DNA of 64,000 bases from CAZRHH01 sp964599885 (lineage in GTDB: Bacteria; Chloroflexota; Dehalococcoidia; DSTF01; JACRBR01). How positions within the stretch are numbered: the first letter of the stretch is position 1; each line of letters opens with the position of its first letter. This document shows, piece by piece, positions 39,214 to 48,368 of the stretch. The stretch lies in the NCBI GenBank assembly GCA_964599885.1, contig CAZRHH010000001.1, positions 85,745 through 149,744 on the forward strand, in the 5' to 3' direction. A program made the translations under genes and the position numbers. Below the pieces are notes generated by a model. That model was given only the letters and a program-made list of their open reading frames with translations, was not told the origin of the DNA and did no database searches.

Positions 39214-39780
39214 ATGAAGCGCACAATGGCTACTTTGGGGATCATCGCAGCACTAACACTGCTCGCGGTGTTCAACGGAGGCGGCCCCGCCGTCGCCGCA
39301 ACGACGATTCTCGTCGGCGACCCGTTTTCGACGTCTGACGGCTCATTTCCGTATGTCTGCGGCGACGTACTGAACCCGTGCGACACGATTCAGCACGGTG
39401 TCGACACGGCAAGCGCAGGCGACACGCTGGACATCGCAGCAGGCCCGTACAACGAGAACGTCGTCATCGACAAGCGATTGATCCTCGATGGCGCCGGCAG
39501 CACCGGCATTGGTACCGTCGTATCGTCCGTCGCGGCGAACACGCCGGTGATCACGATTGATGGCAACGTCGCCGGCGGCGCGTCCGTCAGCGACCGCATG
39601 GTGCTGAAGGATCTGCGGGTACAGGGCGCCACCGGTGGCAGCGGCGCGATCAATAGCGGTGTGCGGATCAGCGGCTCCGGCACGACGGAGCACCTGACGT
39701 TCGACAACGTCGCGATCATCAACAACACGGGCAGCGTATCGCGTTCGATCACACCGGCAGCATCGGGGATGTTGCCGTAA
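39214..39780 (+). CDS. N-terminal part of a secreted parallel beta-helix protein (frameshifted)
   Basis: The ATG at 39214 begins a 188-residue frame with a signal peptide ending near GGGPAVAA. DPFSTSDGSFPYVCGDVLNP then leads into DTIQHGVDTASAGDTLDIAA and PYNENVVIDKRLILDGAGST, the standard opening of right-handed beta-helix (pectate-lyase-like/PbH1) proteins. Near 39731-39741 the sense leaves this frame. The adjacent frame reads IAFDHTGSIGDVAVSGADLS without interruption into the large downstream frame. The two were therefore one gene of ~1,510 codons; a one-base indel, real or technical, separates them. Confidence 0.75.
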   Translation: MKRTMATLGIIAALTLLAVFNGGGPAVAATTILVGDPFSTSDGSFPYVCGDVLNPCDTIQHGVDTASAGDTLDIAAGPYNENVVIDKRLILDGAGSTGIGTVVSSVAANTPVITIDGNVAGGASVSDRMVLKDLRVQGATGGSGAINSGVRISGSGTTEHLTFDNVAIINNTGSVSRSITPAASGMLP

Positions 39781-39815
39781 GCGGCGCGGATCTGTCGAAC
39801 AACGGCAATGCGGGG

Positions 39816-42800
39816 TTGCGAATCCCAACGTCGGTGGCATTGTTCGATGGCCTCGACGTCACGAGCGGCACCATCAACAACAACTCCATCAACGGTATTC
39901 AAACCGGCCCGAGCGGCTCGCCGAACGTTACGAACGTGACGATCGACGGGACGTCCTTCAGCGGGAACGGTACGGCAACATCGGGCGGAGATGGCGATAT
40001 CAGCCTGTTCAAGTTCAACGGCAACGCGACGATCAAAGACGTGACCATCGCGGCCGATTCGCACATTGGTCTGCAGATTCGCGGCAACGACCCGGTGGTG
40101 ACACCGACGGGAAGCGTGACACTCGATAACGTGCAAATCACGGGCAACCCGCGATTCGGCATGTCGATCATCGGCTTCAGCGATGTCAGTGGCATGAGCC
40201 TCACCGACGTGGACATCCAGACCACCGGCAACTGGGCGCTGTACCTTGAGAACCTCGGCACGACGCTCGACATCGGCAACACAGTACTCGGTCCTGCAAT
40301 CGTCGCCTCGATCGGTAACGTGTCGGCAGGTGCTGTCGACGCGACGGGCGCGACGTTCGTTGGCGCGGCGAACAACTTCGTCATCGAGGACCGTGTGCTG
40401 CACGGCATCGACGCACCCGGCGGTGGCATTGTCACGTGGGTTGCGAACAACGTGTACGTTTCGGTCAACAGCTTCGCACCGCCGCTCACTCTGACGCCGA
40501 GCATCCAGCGCGGCATCAACGTCAGCTCCGCGGGTGGCATCGTTAACGTGCAGGCGGGCACCTGGAACGAGCCGCTCACGGTGGGCGCCGCCGGCCTTCA
40601 GCTGCGCGGCGCGCAGTTTGGCATCGACCCGCGCCCGACGTGTACGGCGGCATCAGAGACGGTGCAGCGGCGTTCGATCAACGTCACCGGAAACGACGTG
40701 ATCGTCGACGGCTTTACGATCGCAGAGGTCGGAAGCGACGGCGTGGCGCCGGGACCGGTCGGCCCCGCGAACCCCGACGTGTTGGGCACGGGTATCTTCC
40801 TGTCACCGTCGGCATCGGGCTACCGCGTACAGAACAACATCATCCGCGACAACATCTTCGGCGTGTACTTCAACGCGAACGGCGCCAACCCTTCGATCGT
40901 TAGGACGAACTGCTTCATCCGAAACAACGAACCGGGCGCGGCTTCTGGCAACGGCATCTACTCTGACCAGGGCCTGTCTTCTGGAACGGCGGAAAACAAC
41001 AAGTTCACCGCACATTCGTCGGCCGCGATGGTCTTCGCGGGCACTCAGTCCGGGCTGACGATCACGAACAACGAAATGCTGAACGACAGCTCGATCGTCC
41101 TCTTCCAGACGACCGGCGCGACGATCAGCGGTAACACGACCACCAACCCGAACGGCTCCGCGTTCTACCTTGGCGGCGGCAACACCAACATTGATGTGCT
41201 GAGCAACAGCGTGACAGCATCGCCGTTCACCGCCGTGCGGATCACGCAGGACTTCGCTGGTCCCAACAGCGACATCGAAGTCGGGGGTAACACGTTGAGC
41301 GGCACCGGCGCTGCCACGGCCTACGGGGTACGCGCGACGACGAGCGGCATCTCGACCGGACTCAACATGCACGACAACACGACGACCGGCCACTTCCGCG
41401 GCATCGACGTGAGTGGCGCCACGACGCCAGTGATTGTCGACAACGACGTGTCCGGGTTCTCGGGGGCATGCACGGGCGCGGATCTCTGCCCGATGGGTAT
41501 CCGCGTCCTCGACTCGACGAGCATCGATGTATCCGGCAACGACGTGGATGGCGGTCACACGGGCTCGTGCGTGGGCGGGTTCTGGGGCATCTACACGAGC
41601 AACTCAGGCGGCGCGATTGACGACAACGAAGTCATGGGCATCGGCAACGGCCTCACAACCGGCTGCCAGGAAGGCCGCGCCGTTGAAGTGAAGGGCGCGG
41701 GCACGATGTCCATCACGAACAACGCGATCGACACGTACCAGAAGAGCGGGATCATCGTGCGCGACACGGTGAACTCGACGATCGACGGCAACACGACGAC
41801 CGGCGAGGGACCGACGACGGCCATCGCGATGAACGGCATCACGGTGACTTCCACCGGCACGACGGTGATCGACGATAACGTGACGAGCGGTCACCGCTAC
41901 ACGCCGGAGCCGACGTTCTCGTGCGGCATCCTGTACTTCCCGGTCGGCAATCCGGCGCCGGGTGCGTTGCAGGTGACCGGCAACAGCTCGACAACGGACG
42001 AGGTTGGCATCTGTCTTACGAAGGGCAGCGCAACGTCCGTGAGTGGCGTGAGCGTGACGGGCAACACCGTCACGAACCATCGGCAACGCGCGATCGATGT
42101 CGACGGGATGACTGCCGTGCTCGTGGACGGCAACATCATCGATGGGCAGGGCGGTGGTACGACGGCGGCCATCGGTACGAATCCCGACACCGACACGCGG
42201 TACTACGGCATCATGGTCACCGACTCAACCGGTACGGTGTCGACCAACGACATCACGGATATCACGCACGGCCCAGCGAACGGTAGCCAAAGCGGCGTCG
42301 GCATCCGCGTGAGCGCACGATCGGGCGCCTCGACGGACGTCGACATCACCGACAACGTCGTCACCCTCTCGCAGAAGGGTGGGGTGGTGATTCTCAACCC
42401 GTACGGTGGTACGTCCGTCCACGCCGACATCGACGGCAATACCGTTACCGGGTCGGGCCCGATCAATTACATTGCGCAGAACGGCGTCCAGGTGTCGAGC
42501 GGCGCAACAGCCACGATTAGGGACAACGACATCAGCGGCCACGACTACACGCCGTTCACGGCAGCGGCAATCGGCATCCTGCTGATTCAGGCTGGAAACG
42601 TGACGGTGGATGGCAACGACGTCCACGACAACATGGAAGGCATGTACGTCCAGCAGACGAACGGCGCGATCATCACGGACAACGTCTTCACGGCGAATTA
42701 CGACGCGTCGATCTTCACGTTCCTCAGCAGCAACGGGCTGTACACGGGGAACGTGACCCTTGGCCAAGCAGGCTCGCAGGGCCTGTACCTGTACGATGCT

Positions 42801-43772
42801 TCGGCCAACAACGCCTTTACCGGCAACGCGTTCCGCAATCACGAGTACGGAGTGATCGTCGACTACAGTGCGGGAGATCCGACCGGCAGTAACTTCGACG
42901 GCAACTGCATCGCCGGCAACCTCACGGCTGGTATGGCGACGGCCGGCACGCAGGTGGGCGGACCGGTGGATGCGGAGAACAACTGGTGGGGCAAGGTCAA
43001 CGGCCCGAACCCGCCCGGCAACGGCGACGCACTCGACACGGCCTCGACCATCGATGCGCTGCCCTTCCTGGTGGCGCCGGTGGCCGGCTGCCCTGTTCCG
43101 GCGGACGGGGATGGCGACGGCATCAACGATCCGTTCGACAACTGCGCGACGGTGTTCAACCCGGGGCAGGCGAATTTGGATGGCGAGCCGCTGCTTCTGC
43201 CGAAGCCGTCGCCCGTGTACAACGACGCGACCAACCCGGCCGCTGACGCCCTCGGCGACGCGTGCGACGCTGACATCGACGGCGACAGCGTGCTGAACGT
43301 GAACGAGACGCCAGCGTTCCTCAGCCCGTTCATCTGGGACACGGACGGCGACCGTACGAATGACGGCACGGAGATCGCTTGCGGGACGAATCCTCTCCAG
43401 GCGACGAGCAACCTCTCGGGGCCGGACACCGACAGTGACAAGCTCCCGAACGCTTGTGAGCTTGTGTACGCGACGAACCCCGCCGATCCAGACTCGGACG
43501 ACGACGGCGTACTGGACGGCGCCGAAGTGAAGTACTGGATGTCGAACCCCTTGTCCGGGAACACCGATGGTGACAACTGCGCTGACGGACGCGAGGTCGC
43601 CTCGATCAATGGCGATCGTGCGGTCAACGTCGTGGACCTGCAGCAGGTGGCGGCGCACTTCGGATCACTACCGCCAGAGTTCCGGTCTTTCGACTACAAC
43701 GGTGACGGTTTCATCAACGTCGTCGACCTGCAGCAGATCGCGGCGCGCCAGGGGCACTGCACGGCTCCGTAG
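39816..43772 (+). CDS. Large beta-helix surface protein with TSP3-like repeats and dockerin-like C-terminus
   Basis: This 1,318-residue frame (continuous from ~39735 without a start codon) holds dozens of ~22-25-residue PbH1 coils of the type ITNNEM, VDGNDVHDN, IDDNVTSGH and ISGNTTTNPNG, predicting a very long right-handed beta-helix that could bind or cut polysaccharides. Two N-terminal-like coil blocks (TPSIQRGINVSSAGGIVNVQ) suggest internal duplication. The end has Asp-rich calcium repeats (DGDGDGINDPFDNC; DPDSDDDGVLDGAE), then two F-hand units like type I dockerin (NGDRAVNVVDLQQVAAHFG; YNGDGFINVVDLQQIAARQG). No catalytic motif is obvious. A strong terminator follows. The protein is probably an extracellular adhesin or glycan-active protein. 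Confidence 0.8.
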   Translation: MRIPTSVALFDGLDVTSGTINNNSINGIQTGPSGSPNVTNVTIDGTSFSGNGTATSGGDGDISLFKFNGNATIKDVTIAADSHIGLQIRGNDPVVTPTGSVTLDNVQITGNPRFGMSIIGFSDVSGMSLTDVDIQTTGNWALYLENLGTTLDIGNTVLGPAIVASIGNVSAGAVDATGATFVGAANNFVIEDRVLHGIDAPGGGIVTWVANNVYVSVNSFAPPLTLTPSIQRGINVSSAGGIVNVQAGTWNEPLTVGAAGLQLRGAQFGIDPRPTCTAASETVQRRSINVTGNDVIVDGFTIAEVGSDGVAPGPVGPANPDVLGTGIFLSPSASGYRVQNNIIRDNIFGVYFNANGANPSIVRTNCFIRNNEPGAASGNGIYSDQGLSSGTAENNKFTAHSSAAMVFAGTQSGLTITNNEMLNDSSIVLFQTTGATISGNTTTNPNGSAFYLGGGNTNIDVLSNSVTASPFTAVRITQDFAGPNSDIEVGGNTLSGTGAATAYGVRATTSGISTGLNMHDNTTTGHFRGIDVSGATTPVIVDNDVSGFSGACTGADLCPMGIRVLDSTSIDVSGNDVDGGHTGSCVGGFWGIYTSNSGGAIDDNEVMGIGNGLTTGCQEGRAVEVKGAGTMSITNNAIDTYQKSGIIVRDTVNSTIDGNTTTGEGPTTAIAMNGITVTSTGTTVIDDNVTSGHRYTPEPTFSCGILYFPVGNPAPGALQVTGNSSTTDEVGICLTKGSATSVSGVSVTGNTVTNHRQRAIDVDGMTAVLVDGNIIDGQGGGTTAAIGTNPDTDTRYYGIMVTDSTGTVSTNDITDITHGPANGSQSGVGIRVSARSGASTDVDITDNVVTLSQKGGVVILNPYGGTSVHADIDGNTVTGSGPINYIAQNGVQVSSGATATIRDNDISGHDYTPFTAAAIGILLIQAGNVTVDGNDVHDNMEGMYVQQTNGAIITDNVFTANYDASIFTFLSSNGLYTGNVTLGQAGSQGLYLYDASANNAFTGNAFRNHEYGVIVDYSAGDPTGSNFDGNCIAGNLTAGMATAGTQVGGPVDAENNWWGKVNGPNPPGNGDALDTASTIDALPFLVAPVAGCPVPADGDGDGINDPFDNCATVFNPGQANLDGEPLLLPKPSPVYNDATNPAADALGDACDADIDGDSVLNVNETPAFLSPFIWDTDGDRTNDGTEIACGTNPLQATSNLSGPDTDSDKLPNACELVYATNPADPDSDDDGVLDGAEVKYWMSNPLSGNTDGDNCADGREVASINGDRAVNVVDLQQVAAHFGSLPPEFRSFDYNGDGFINVVDLQQIAARQGHCTAP

Positions 43773-43793
43773 AGCCTGGACTCAGCGCGATAC

Positions 43794-43823
43794 GGAGGGG
43801 CGTGCACTACACGCCCCTCCTTT
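43794..43823 (+). terminator. Rho-independent terminator after the beta-helix gene
   Basis: GGAGGGGCGTG (43794-43804) pairs perfectly with CACGCCCCTCC (43810-43820) around a CACTA loop, followed by TTTACTTAT. It lies 22 bases after the stop codon. Confidence 0.85.
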
Positions 43824-43916
43824 ACTTATACGGATGCGCCGCGCTCGGACTGGGAAACGTCTCGCAAGCGTCCGGGCAGATGATGTAGAGGTGCAACTCG
43901 GTCAAGCTGCCGGAAT

Positions 43917-45176
43917 TCAGCTCCGCGCGGACGCTTCGGCGCTTACGTCGTCTCCGTAGGTAGCTGCCTTTGTGCTTGCACCAGTATTGTGTTCGACGGC
44001 ATAGCGCAGATCGGCGAGAAACTCATCGACGACCAGCGCATGACGGGGGCTTGCCATCAGGTGCAATGCCGCCGGATTCTCCTGGCGGTCGAAGTGCCAG
44101 CCGCGCTCGTTCAGTACATCGCCGATGGCCATGATGTCGTGAGCATCAGAACCGACTGCGGCAACGGTCATGTCGGGTTCGCCCCAGACGCGCAGCCCAT
44201 CGATGGTTCGGACGCCGTCAATCAGTGTCCGCGCGGCGCCGTACGTCTCGAGCGCGAGGCGCATGTAACCTCCTTCGCCGAGATACTGCATCACGGCCCA
44301 GGCGGCGCCGATCGGGGCGGCAGGCTTTGTACCGAGAAAGCCCTGCGAACCGTAGATGCCGCCCGGCCAGTCACTGAACATGAACACCTGGTAGCGCATG
44401 TTCGTCTTTGGCCGATGCAGTACGACCGATGCTCCCTTAATCGCGTAGCCGTACTTGTGCAGGTCAGCGGACATAGACGTGACACCTGGCACGCGAAAGT
44501 CCCATGGCGGAATGTCCACGCCGATCTTTTCGAGCCAGGGCAGCATGAATCCGCCGAGGCAGGCATCGACGTGAAACGGGACACCGGCGGCCGCCGCGAT
44601 CGCGGCCATTTCCGGGATCGGGTCGATCATGCCAAAGGGGTACGCGGGCGCTGAGCCGACGACGAGTACTGTGTTGGGGGTGATCATGCCTTCGAGCGCC
44701 GACGCGTGCGTTCGCAAGTCGTTGCCGAGCGGCAGATGCGTGAGTTCGAGGTCCAGGTAGTGCGCAGCCTTCACGAACGCCGGGTGCGCGGTCCTCGGAA
44801 CGAGCAGGGTGCCCTTGTCGATGCCACGTTCGGCGCGGGCGCGGTCGCGGGCCGTCTTCACGGCCAGAAAGATCGATTCGGTGCCACCCGATGTCATGGC
44901 GCCGCCGACGTCATCACCGCCATGCAGGATGCCGGTCGCCATCGAGACGATGTCGCGCTGCATCTCCTTCAGGCTGGGAAAGACGAACGGATTGAGCGCG
45001 TTCTCGAGCAGCGTGTGGCCTCCGGCGGCCTGCAGTACGGCATCGACATCCGGGCCGGCGTTGTAAATGAGGCCCCAGGTCCGCGCGTTGTGATAGTCGC
45101 CGTCGTTGATCTGCAGTGCACGCAGCCTGGTCATCACGTCTTCGAGCGTGGATCCCTGAGCGGGCAGCGTCTTCAT
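43917..45176 (-). CDS. PLP-dependent group II decarboxylase / sphingosine-phosphate-lyase-like protein
   Basis: The 419-residue product shows the fold-type I decarboxylase pattern: GGAMTSGGTESIFLAVKTAR (~90-109, phosphate-binding), PRTAHPAFVKAAHY (His stacking on PLP, ~130), PFHVDACLGGFMLP (Asp contacting the cofactor, ~203) and SADLHKYGYAIKGASV with the Schiff-base Lys (~240). The HVDACLGGF and HKYGYAIKG segments resemble sphingosine-1-phosphate lyase and archaeal tyrosine/aspartate decarboxylases more than GadB. It may decarboxylate an amino acid or cleave a phosphorylated long-chain amino alcohol. It is divergent from the cyclase fusion gene. Confidence 0.85.
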   Translation of the reverse strand: MKTLPAQGSTLEDVMTRLRALQINDGDYHNARTWGLIYNAGPDVDAVLQAAGGHTLLENALNPFVFPSLKEMQRDIVSMATGILHGGDDVGGAMTSGGTESIFLAVKTARDRARAERGIDKGTLLVPRTAHPAFVKAAHYLDLELTHLPLGNDLRTHASALEGMITPNTVLVVGSAPAYPFGMIDPIPEMAAIAAAAGVPFHVDACLGGFMLPWLEKIGVDIPPWDFRVPGVTSMSADLHKYGYAIKGASVVLHRPKTNMRYQVFMFSDWPGGIYGSQGFLGTKPAAPIGAAWAVMQYLGEGGYMRLALETYGAARTLIDGVRTIDGLRVWGEPDMTVAAVGSDAHDIMAIGDVLNERGWHFDRQENPAALHLMASPRHALVVDEFLADLRYAVEHNTGASTKAATYGDDVSAEASARS

Positions 45177-45299
45177 GTGAAGCTCCTTGTGCGGCTGCCC
45201 CGACGAACGCGTCGAAGCGCGGAATCATAGCATGGCGCGGCTGCCAGATCGTAGAATCTCGCTTCGGGACGGCCACCCCGGTTGCGGTAGGATAGATGC

Positions 45300-46667
45300 A
45301 TGGACGAACCTCAGATCCAGTACACGACGAGCCGCGACGGTGTCAGCATCGCCTGGGTCGCTAGCGGCGACGGGATGCCGCTCCTCGTGCCGCCGCCAGC
45401 GCTGCCATTCAGCCACCTGCAACACGAGTTGGAGATCCCTGAATGGCGTCACTGGTATGAGCATCTCAGCGACCACCTGCGTCTCGTCCGCTACGACGCG
45501 CGCGGGGCGGGCTTGTCGGATCACGATGTCACCGACCGCACGCTCGACGCTGAGGTCAGCGATCTCGAAGCCGTGATCGACGCGAGCGGATTCGAGAGAG
45601 TCGCGTTGTTCGGCCTGTTTTATAGTGGTCCGATCGTCATCGAATACGCCGCACGGCACCCGGAGCGCGTGTCGCACCTTATCCTCTGGTGTTCGTTCGC
45701 CACGGCCGCCGACACCAATCGCGATGCCCTAGCGCAAACAGCGCTTGACGCACTTCGGGAAGTCGACTGGAACCTCTTTACGGAAACGATGGCGCACACG
45801 CTGTTCGGCTGGTCCGAGGGCGCTGCCGCGCACCGTTTCGCCGAATTTGCTCGCGCCAGCATGACGCCCGAAAACGCCCGTGCGTCATGGATCGAGCACG
45901 CCCACTTCGACGTCAAGCACAGGCTTGCTGATATCGCGTGTCCAACCCTCGTTATTCACCGGCGCCAATTCACCGGCATCGACCTGAGTGTCGCCCGCGA
46001 ACTTTCCGCGCTGATTCCCGGCGCGAGGCTTGCCGTCGTCGACGGCGCGTCACTGGCGCCGTACGTCGGCGATATGGAGCAGCCGCTTCAGGTGATCGAC
46101 GAGTTCCTCGGTATCGGTAGCGGCGCCCGGACTGCGCACACGCGGACCGCGGGGGCTGCGGGGTTCCGAACGATCATGTTTACCGACATCGAGGAGTCGA
46201 CTGCGGCAACGCAGCGCCTCGGCGACGACGCGGCGCAGCAGATGCTTCGGGTACACAACCAGGTGGTGCGGAAGGCGCTACACGCCAACGGCGGCAGCGA
46301 AGTGAAGCACACGGGTGACGGCATCATGGCGTCGTTCACATCGACGACCGACGCCGTGTCGTGCGCGGTGGCGATCCAGCGTGGGCTAATCGAACACGAA
46401 CTTGAGGCGCCGATGCGCGTGCGCATCGGACTGAACGCTGGCGAACCAGTGATCGAGGGCGACGACTTGTTCGGCACCGCGGTGCAACTCGCGTCGCGCG
46501 TCTGCACCCGGGCGGAGCCACAGCAGATTCTCGTGACCGATGTGGTACGGCAGCTCGTCGCCGGCAAGGGCTTCCTGTTCGCCGACCGCGGTGAGACCGA
46601 GCTGCGCGGGTTCGAAGATCCGGTGCGGCTCTACGAGGTCTCGTGGCGCGAGGTGCACGATCGCTGA
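45300..46667 (+). CDS. Alpha/beta-hydrolase-fold sensor fused to a class III adenylyl cyclase
   Basis: In the 455-residue product, residues 1-~270 form an alpha/beta-hydrolase domain (VRYDARGAGLSD; HPERVSHLILW), but the nucleophile elbow, normally G-x-S-x-G, reads GLFYSG with Phe107 in place of Ser. The catalytic His region (GASLAPYVGD) has Leu. Residues ~285-455 form a class III nucleotidyl cyclase: FTDIEESTA (metal Asp296), EVKHTGDGIMASF (Lys for adenine; metal Asp340), GDDLFGTAVQLASR (adenine-recognising Asp and transition-state Arg; the usual Asn is Gln). So the cyclase may be active while the hydrolase part is probably a ligand-sensing domain controlling cAMP synthesis. Confidence 0.87.
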   Translation: MDEPQIQYTTSRDGVSIAWVASGDGMPLLVPPPALPFSHLQHELEIPEWRHWYEHLSDHLRLVRYDARGAGLSDHDVTDRTLDAEVSDLEAVIDASGFERVALFGLFYSGPIVIEYAARHPERVSHLILWCSFATAADTNRDALAQTALDALREVDWNLFTETMAHTLFGWSEGAAAHRFAEFARASMTPENARASWIEHAHFDVKHRLADIACPTLVIHRRQFTGIDLSVARELSALIPGARLAVVDGASLAPYVGDMEQPLQVIDEFLGIGSGARTAHTRTAGAAGFRTIMFTDIEESTAATQRLGDDAAQQMLRVHNQVVRKALHANGGSEVKHTGDGIMASFTSTTDAVSCAVAIQRGLIEHELEAPMRVRIGLNAGEPVIEGDDLFGTAVQLASRVCTRAEPQQILVTDVVRQLVAGKGFLFADRGETELRGFEDPVRLYEVSWREVHDR

Positions 46668-48303
46668 CGCCACGGCCGACGCCAACCAAGCCTTTGACCT
46701 AATCATACGCAACGGCACGATCTACGACGGCAGCGGCGACGAGCCGTACGCGTCCGATGTCGCGGTGATCGGCGATCGCGTCGCCGCGATAGGCGCCCTC
46801 CCCGACGCGCGGGCCGGGGTGGAGATTGACGCGACCGGCATGGCAGTGGCACCCGGCTTCATCAACATGCTGAGCCACTCCTACCTCAGCATGCTCCACG
46901 ACCCGCGCAGTCTCGGCGAACTGAAGCAGGGCGTCACGCTACAGATCTTCGGAGAGGGCCACTCGATGGGGCCGCTGACGCCGCACATGCGCGACCGCAT
47001 GAACGAGCAGATCGAGCCTGACATCGATGTTGAGGTGTGCTGGCTCTCGCTGGCTGAGTACCTGGCATACGCGGAGAAGAAGGGCGTATCGCAGAATGTC
47101 GCGTCATACATCGGCGCGACCACGCTTCGGATCCACGCCATGGGGCAGGACGACCGGCCGGCGACCGACGCTGAGATGGACGCGATGCGCGGGCTCGTGC
47201 GCGACGAGATGTCTGCGGGCGCGCTAGGCATCGGGTCGTCGCTGATCTATCCACCCGCGTTCTTCGCATCGACCGAAGAATTGATCGAACTGTGCCGCGC
47301 GGCCGCCCCCTACGGCGGCAAGTACATCTCGCACATGCGCGACGAAGGCAACGCGCTCGTCGAGGCCGTCCATGAACTGTTGCGGATCAGCCGCGAGGGT
47401 GGCGTGCCTGCCGAGATCTACCACCTGAAGGCGGCCGGACGCGACAACTGGCACAAGATGGACACCGTCATAGAGATGGTTGAGGAGGCGCGCGGGCAGG
47501 GCGAGCCGATCACCGCCGACATGTATCTCTACACGGCCGGCGCGACCGGGCTCTCGAATTCTATCCCACCGCGATTTCACGATGGCGGTCCTCGCAAGCT
47601 ATTTGAACGTCTCGCCGATCCCGACGCCCGCGCAGAGATCCATGCCGCTATCGAGGGCTCGACCGACGGCTGGGAAAATCTGTACCGTTCTGCGGGCGCC
47701 GCGAGCGGTGTGCTCGTACTCGAGACGCGACGCGAGGAACACCGTCAGTATCAAGGCAAGACGCTCGAAGACATCGCCGGCATGATGGGCGTGGACCCGA
47801 TAGATGCGCTGATGGATCTGGTGCTTGCGGATCGCTCACGCGTCACCACGGCGTACTTCAGCATGTCAGAAGACAACATCCGCAAGGAAGTGCAACTGCC
47901 GTGGATGTCGTTTGGTTCGGATTCGCCTTCGTGGGCCACGGAGGGGATCTGGCTGAAGCGCTCGACACACCCTCGCGCCTATGGCAACTTCGCCCGGCTG
48001 CTAGGGACGTACGTGCGGGACGAGCAACTCGTCACACTGCCGGAGGCGATCCGGCGGCTGTCGCGGATGCCCGCCGATACCCTTGGATTGGCCGAACGCG
48101 GCCGTATCGAGCATGGATACTTTGCCGATATCGTCGTATTCGATCCGGCGACGATCGCCGACCACGCCACGTTCACCCAGCCGCATCAGTACGCCACGGG
48201 AGTGCGCGACGTCATCGTCAACGGCGTCGCGGCGCTGCGGGACGGTGAATGTACCGGCGCCCTGCCCGGACGCGCCGTCTATGGCCCGGGCAAGCGCCGG
48301 TAG
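46591..48303 (+). CDS. D-aminoacylase-like amidohydrolase (N-acyl-D-amino-acid deacylase family)
   Basis: The recognisable protein begins FDLIIRNGTIYDGSGDEPYA at about 46691. The first usable start codons lie inside the cyclase gene (GTG 46591, ATG 46540), so the true start is unresolved. Length is ~535-587 residues. Family features are VAVIGDRVAAIGAL, MAVAPGFINMLSHS, ISHMRDEGNAL and AEIYHLKAAG (metal His residues), SFGSDSPSW (Asp) and GLAERGRIEHGYFADIVVFD at the end. The first metal motif, usually H-x-H, reads LSH and the cysteine ligand region reads GEGHS. It hydrolyses N-acyl-D-amino acids or related amides. It is followed by a class C serine hydrolase, suggesting a scavenging operon. Confidence 0.82.
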   Translation: MRPSCAGSKIRCGSTRSRGARCTIADATADANQAFDLIIRNGTIYDGSGDEPYASDVAVIGDRVAAIGALPDARAGVEIDATGMAVAPGFINMLSHSYLSMLHDPRSLGELKQGVTLQIFGEGHSMGPLTPHMRDRMNEQIEPDIDVEVCWLSLAEYLAYAEKKGVSQNVASYIGATTLRIHAMGQDDRPATDAEMDAMRGLVRDEMSAGALGIGSSLIYPPAFFASTEELIELCRAAAPYGGKYISHMRDEGNALVEAVHELLRISREGGVPAEIYHLKAAGRDNWHKMDTVIEMVEEARGQGEPITADMYLYTAGATGLSNSIPPRFHDGGPRKLFERLADPDARAEIHAAIEGSTDGWENLYRSAGAASGVLVLETRREEHRQYQGKTLEDIAGMMGVDPIDALMDLVLADRSRVTTAYFSMSEDNIRKEVQLPWMSFGSDSPSWATEGIWLKRSTHPRAYGNFARLLGTYVRDEQLVTLPEAIRRLSRMPADTLGLAERGRIEHGYFADIVVFDPATIADHATFTQPHQYATGVRDVIVNGVAALRDGECTGALPGRAVYGPGKRR

Positions 48304-48368
48304 AGGGTGGTTGCGCTCCACGCTGGGCTGGCCGATGGTATGGATCACACAGTTCGCAGGAGAGATCG

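Noticed and set aside
42225..43658. A 477-codon open frame on - inside the beta-helix gene
   Set aside because: It mirrors the regular Asn/Gly/Asp/Thr repeats of the real gene and has no family features.
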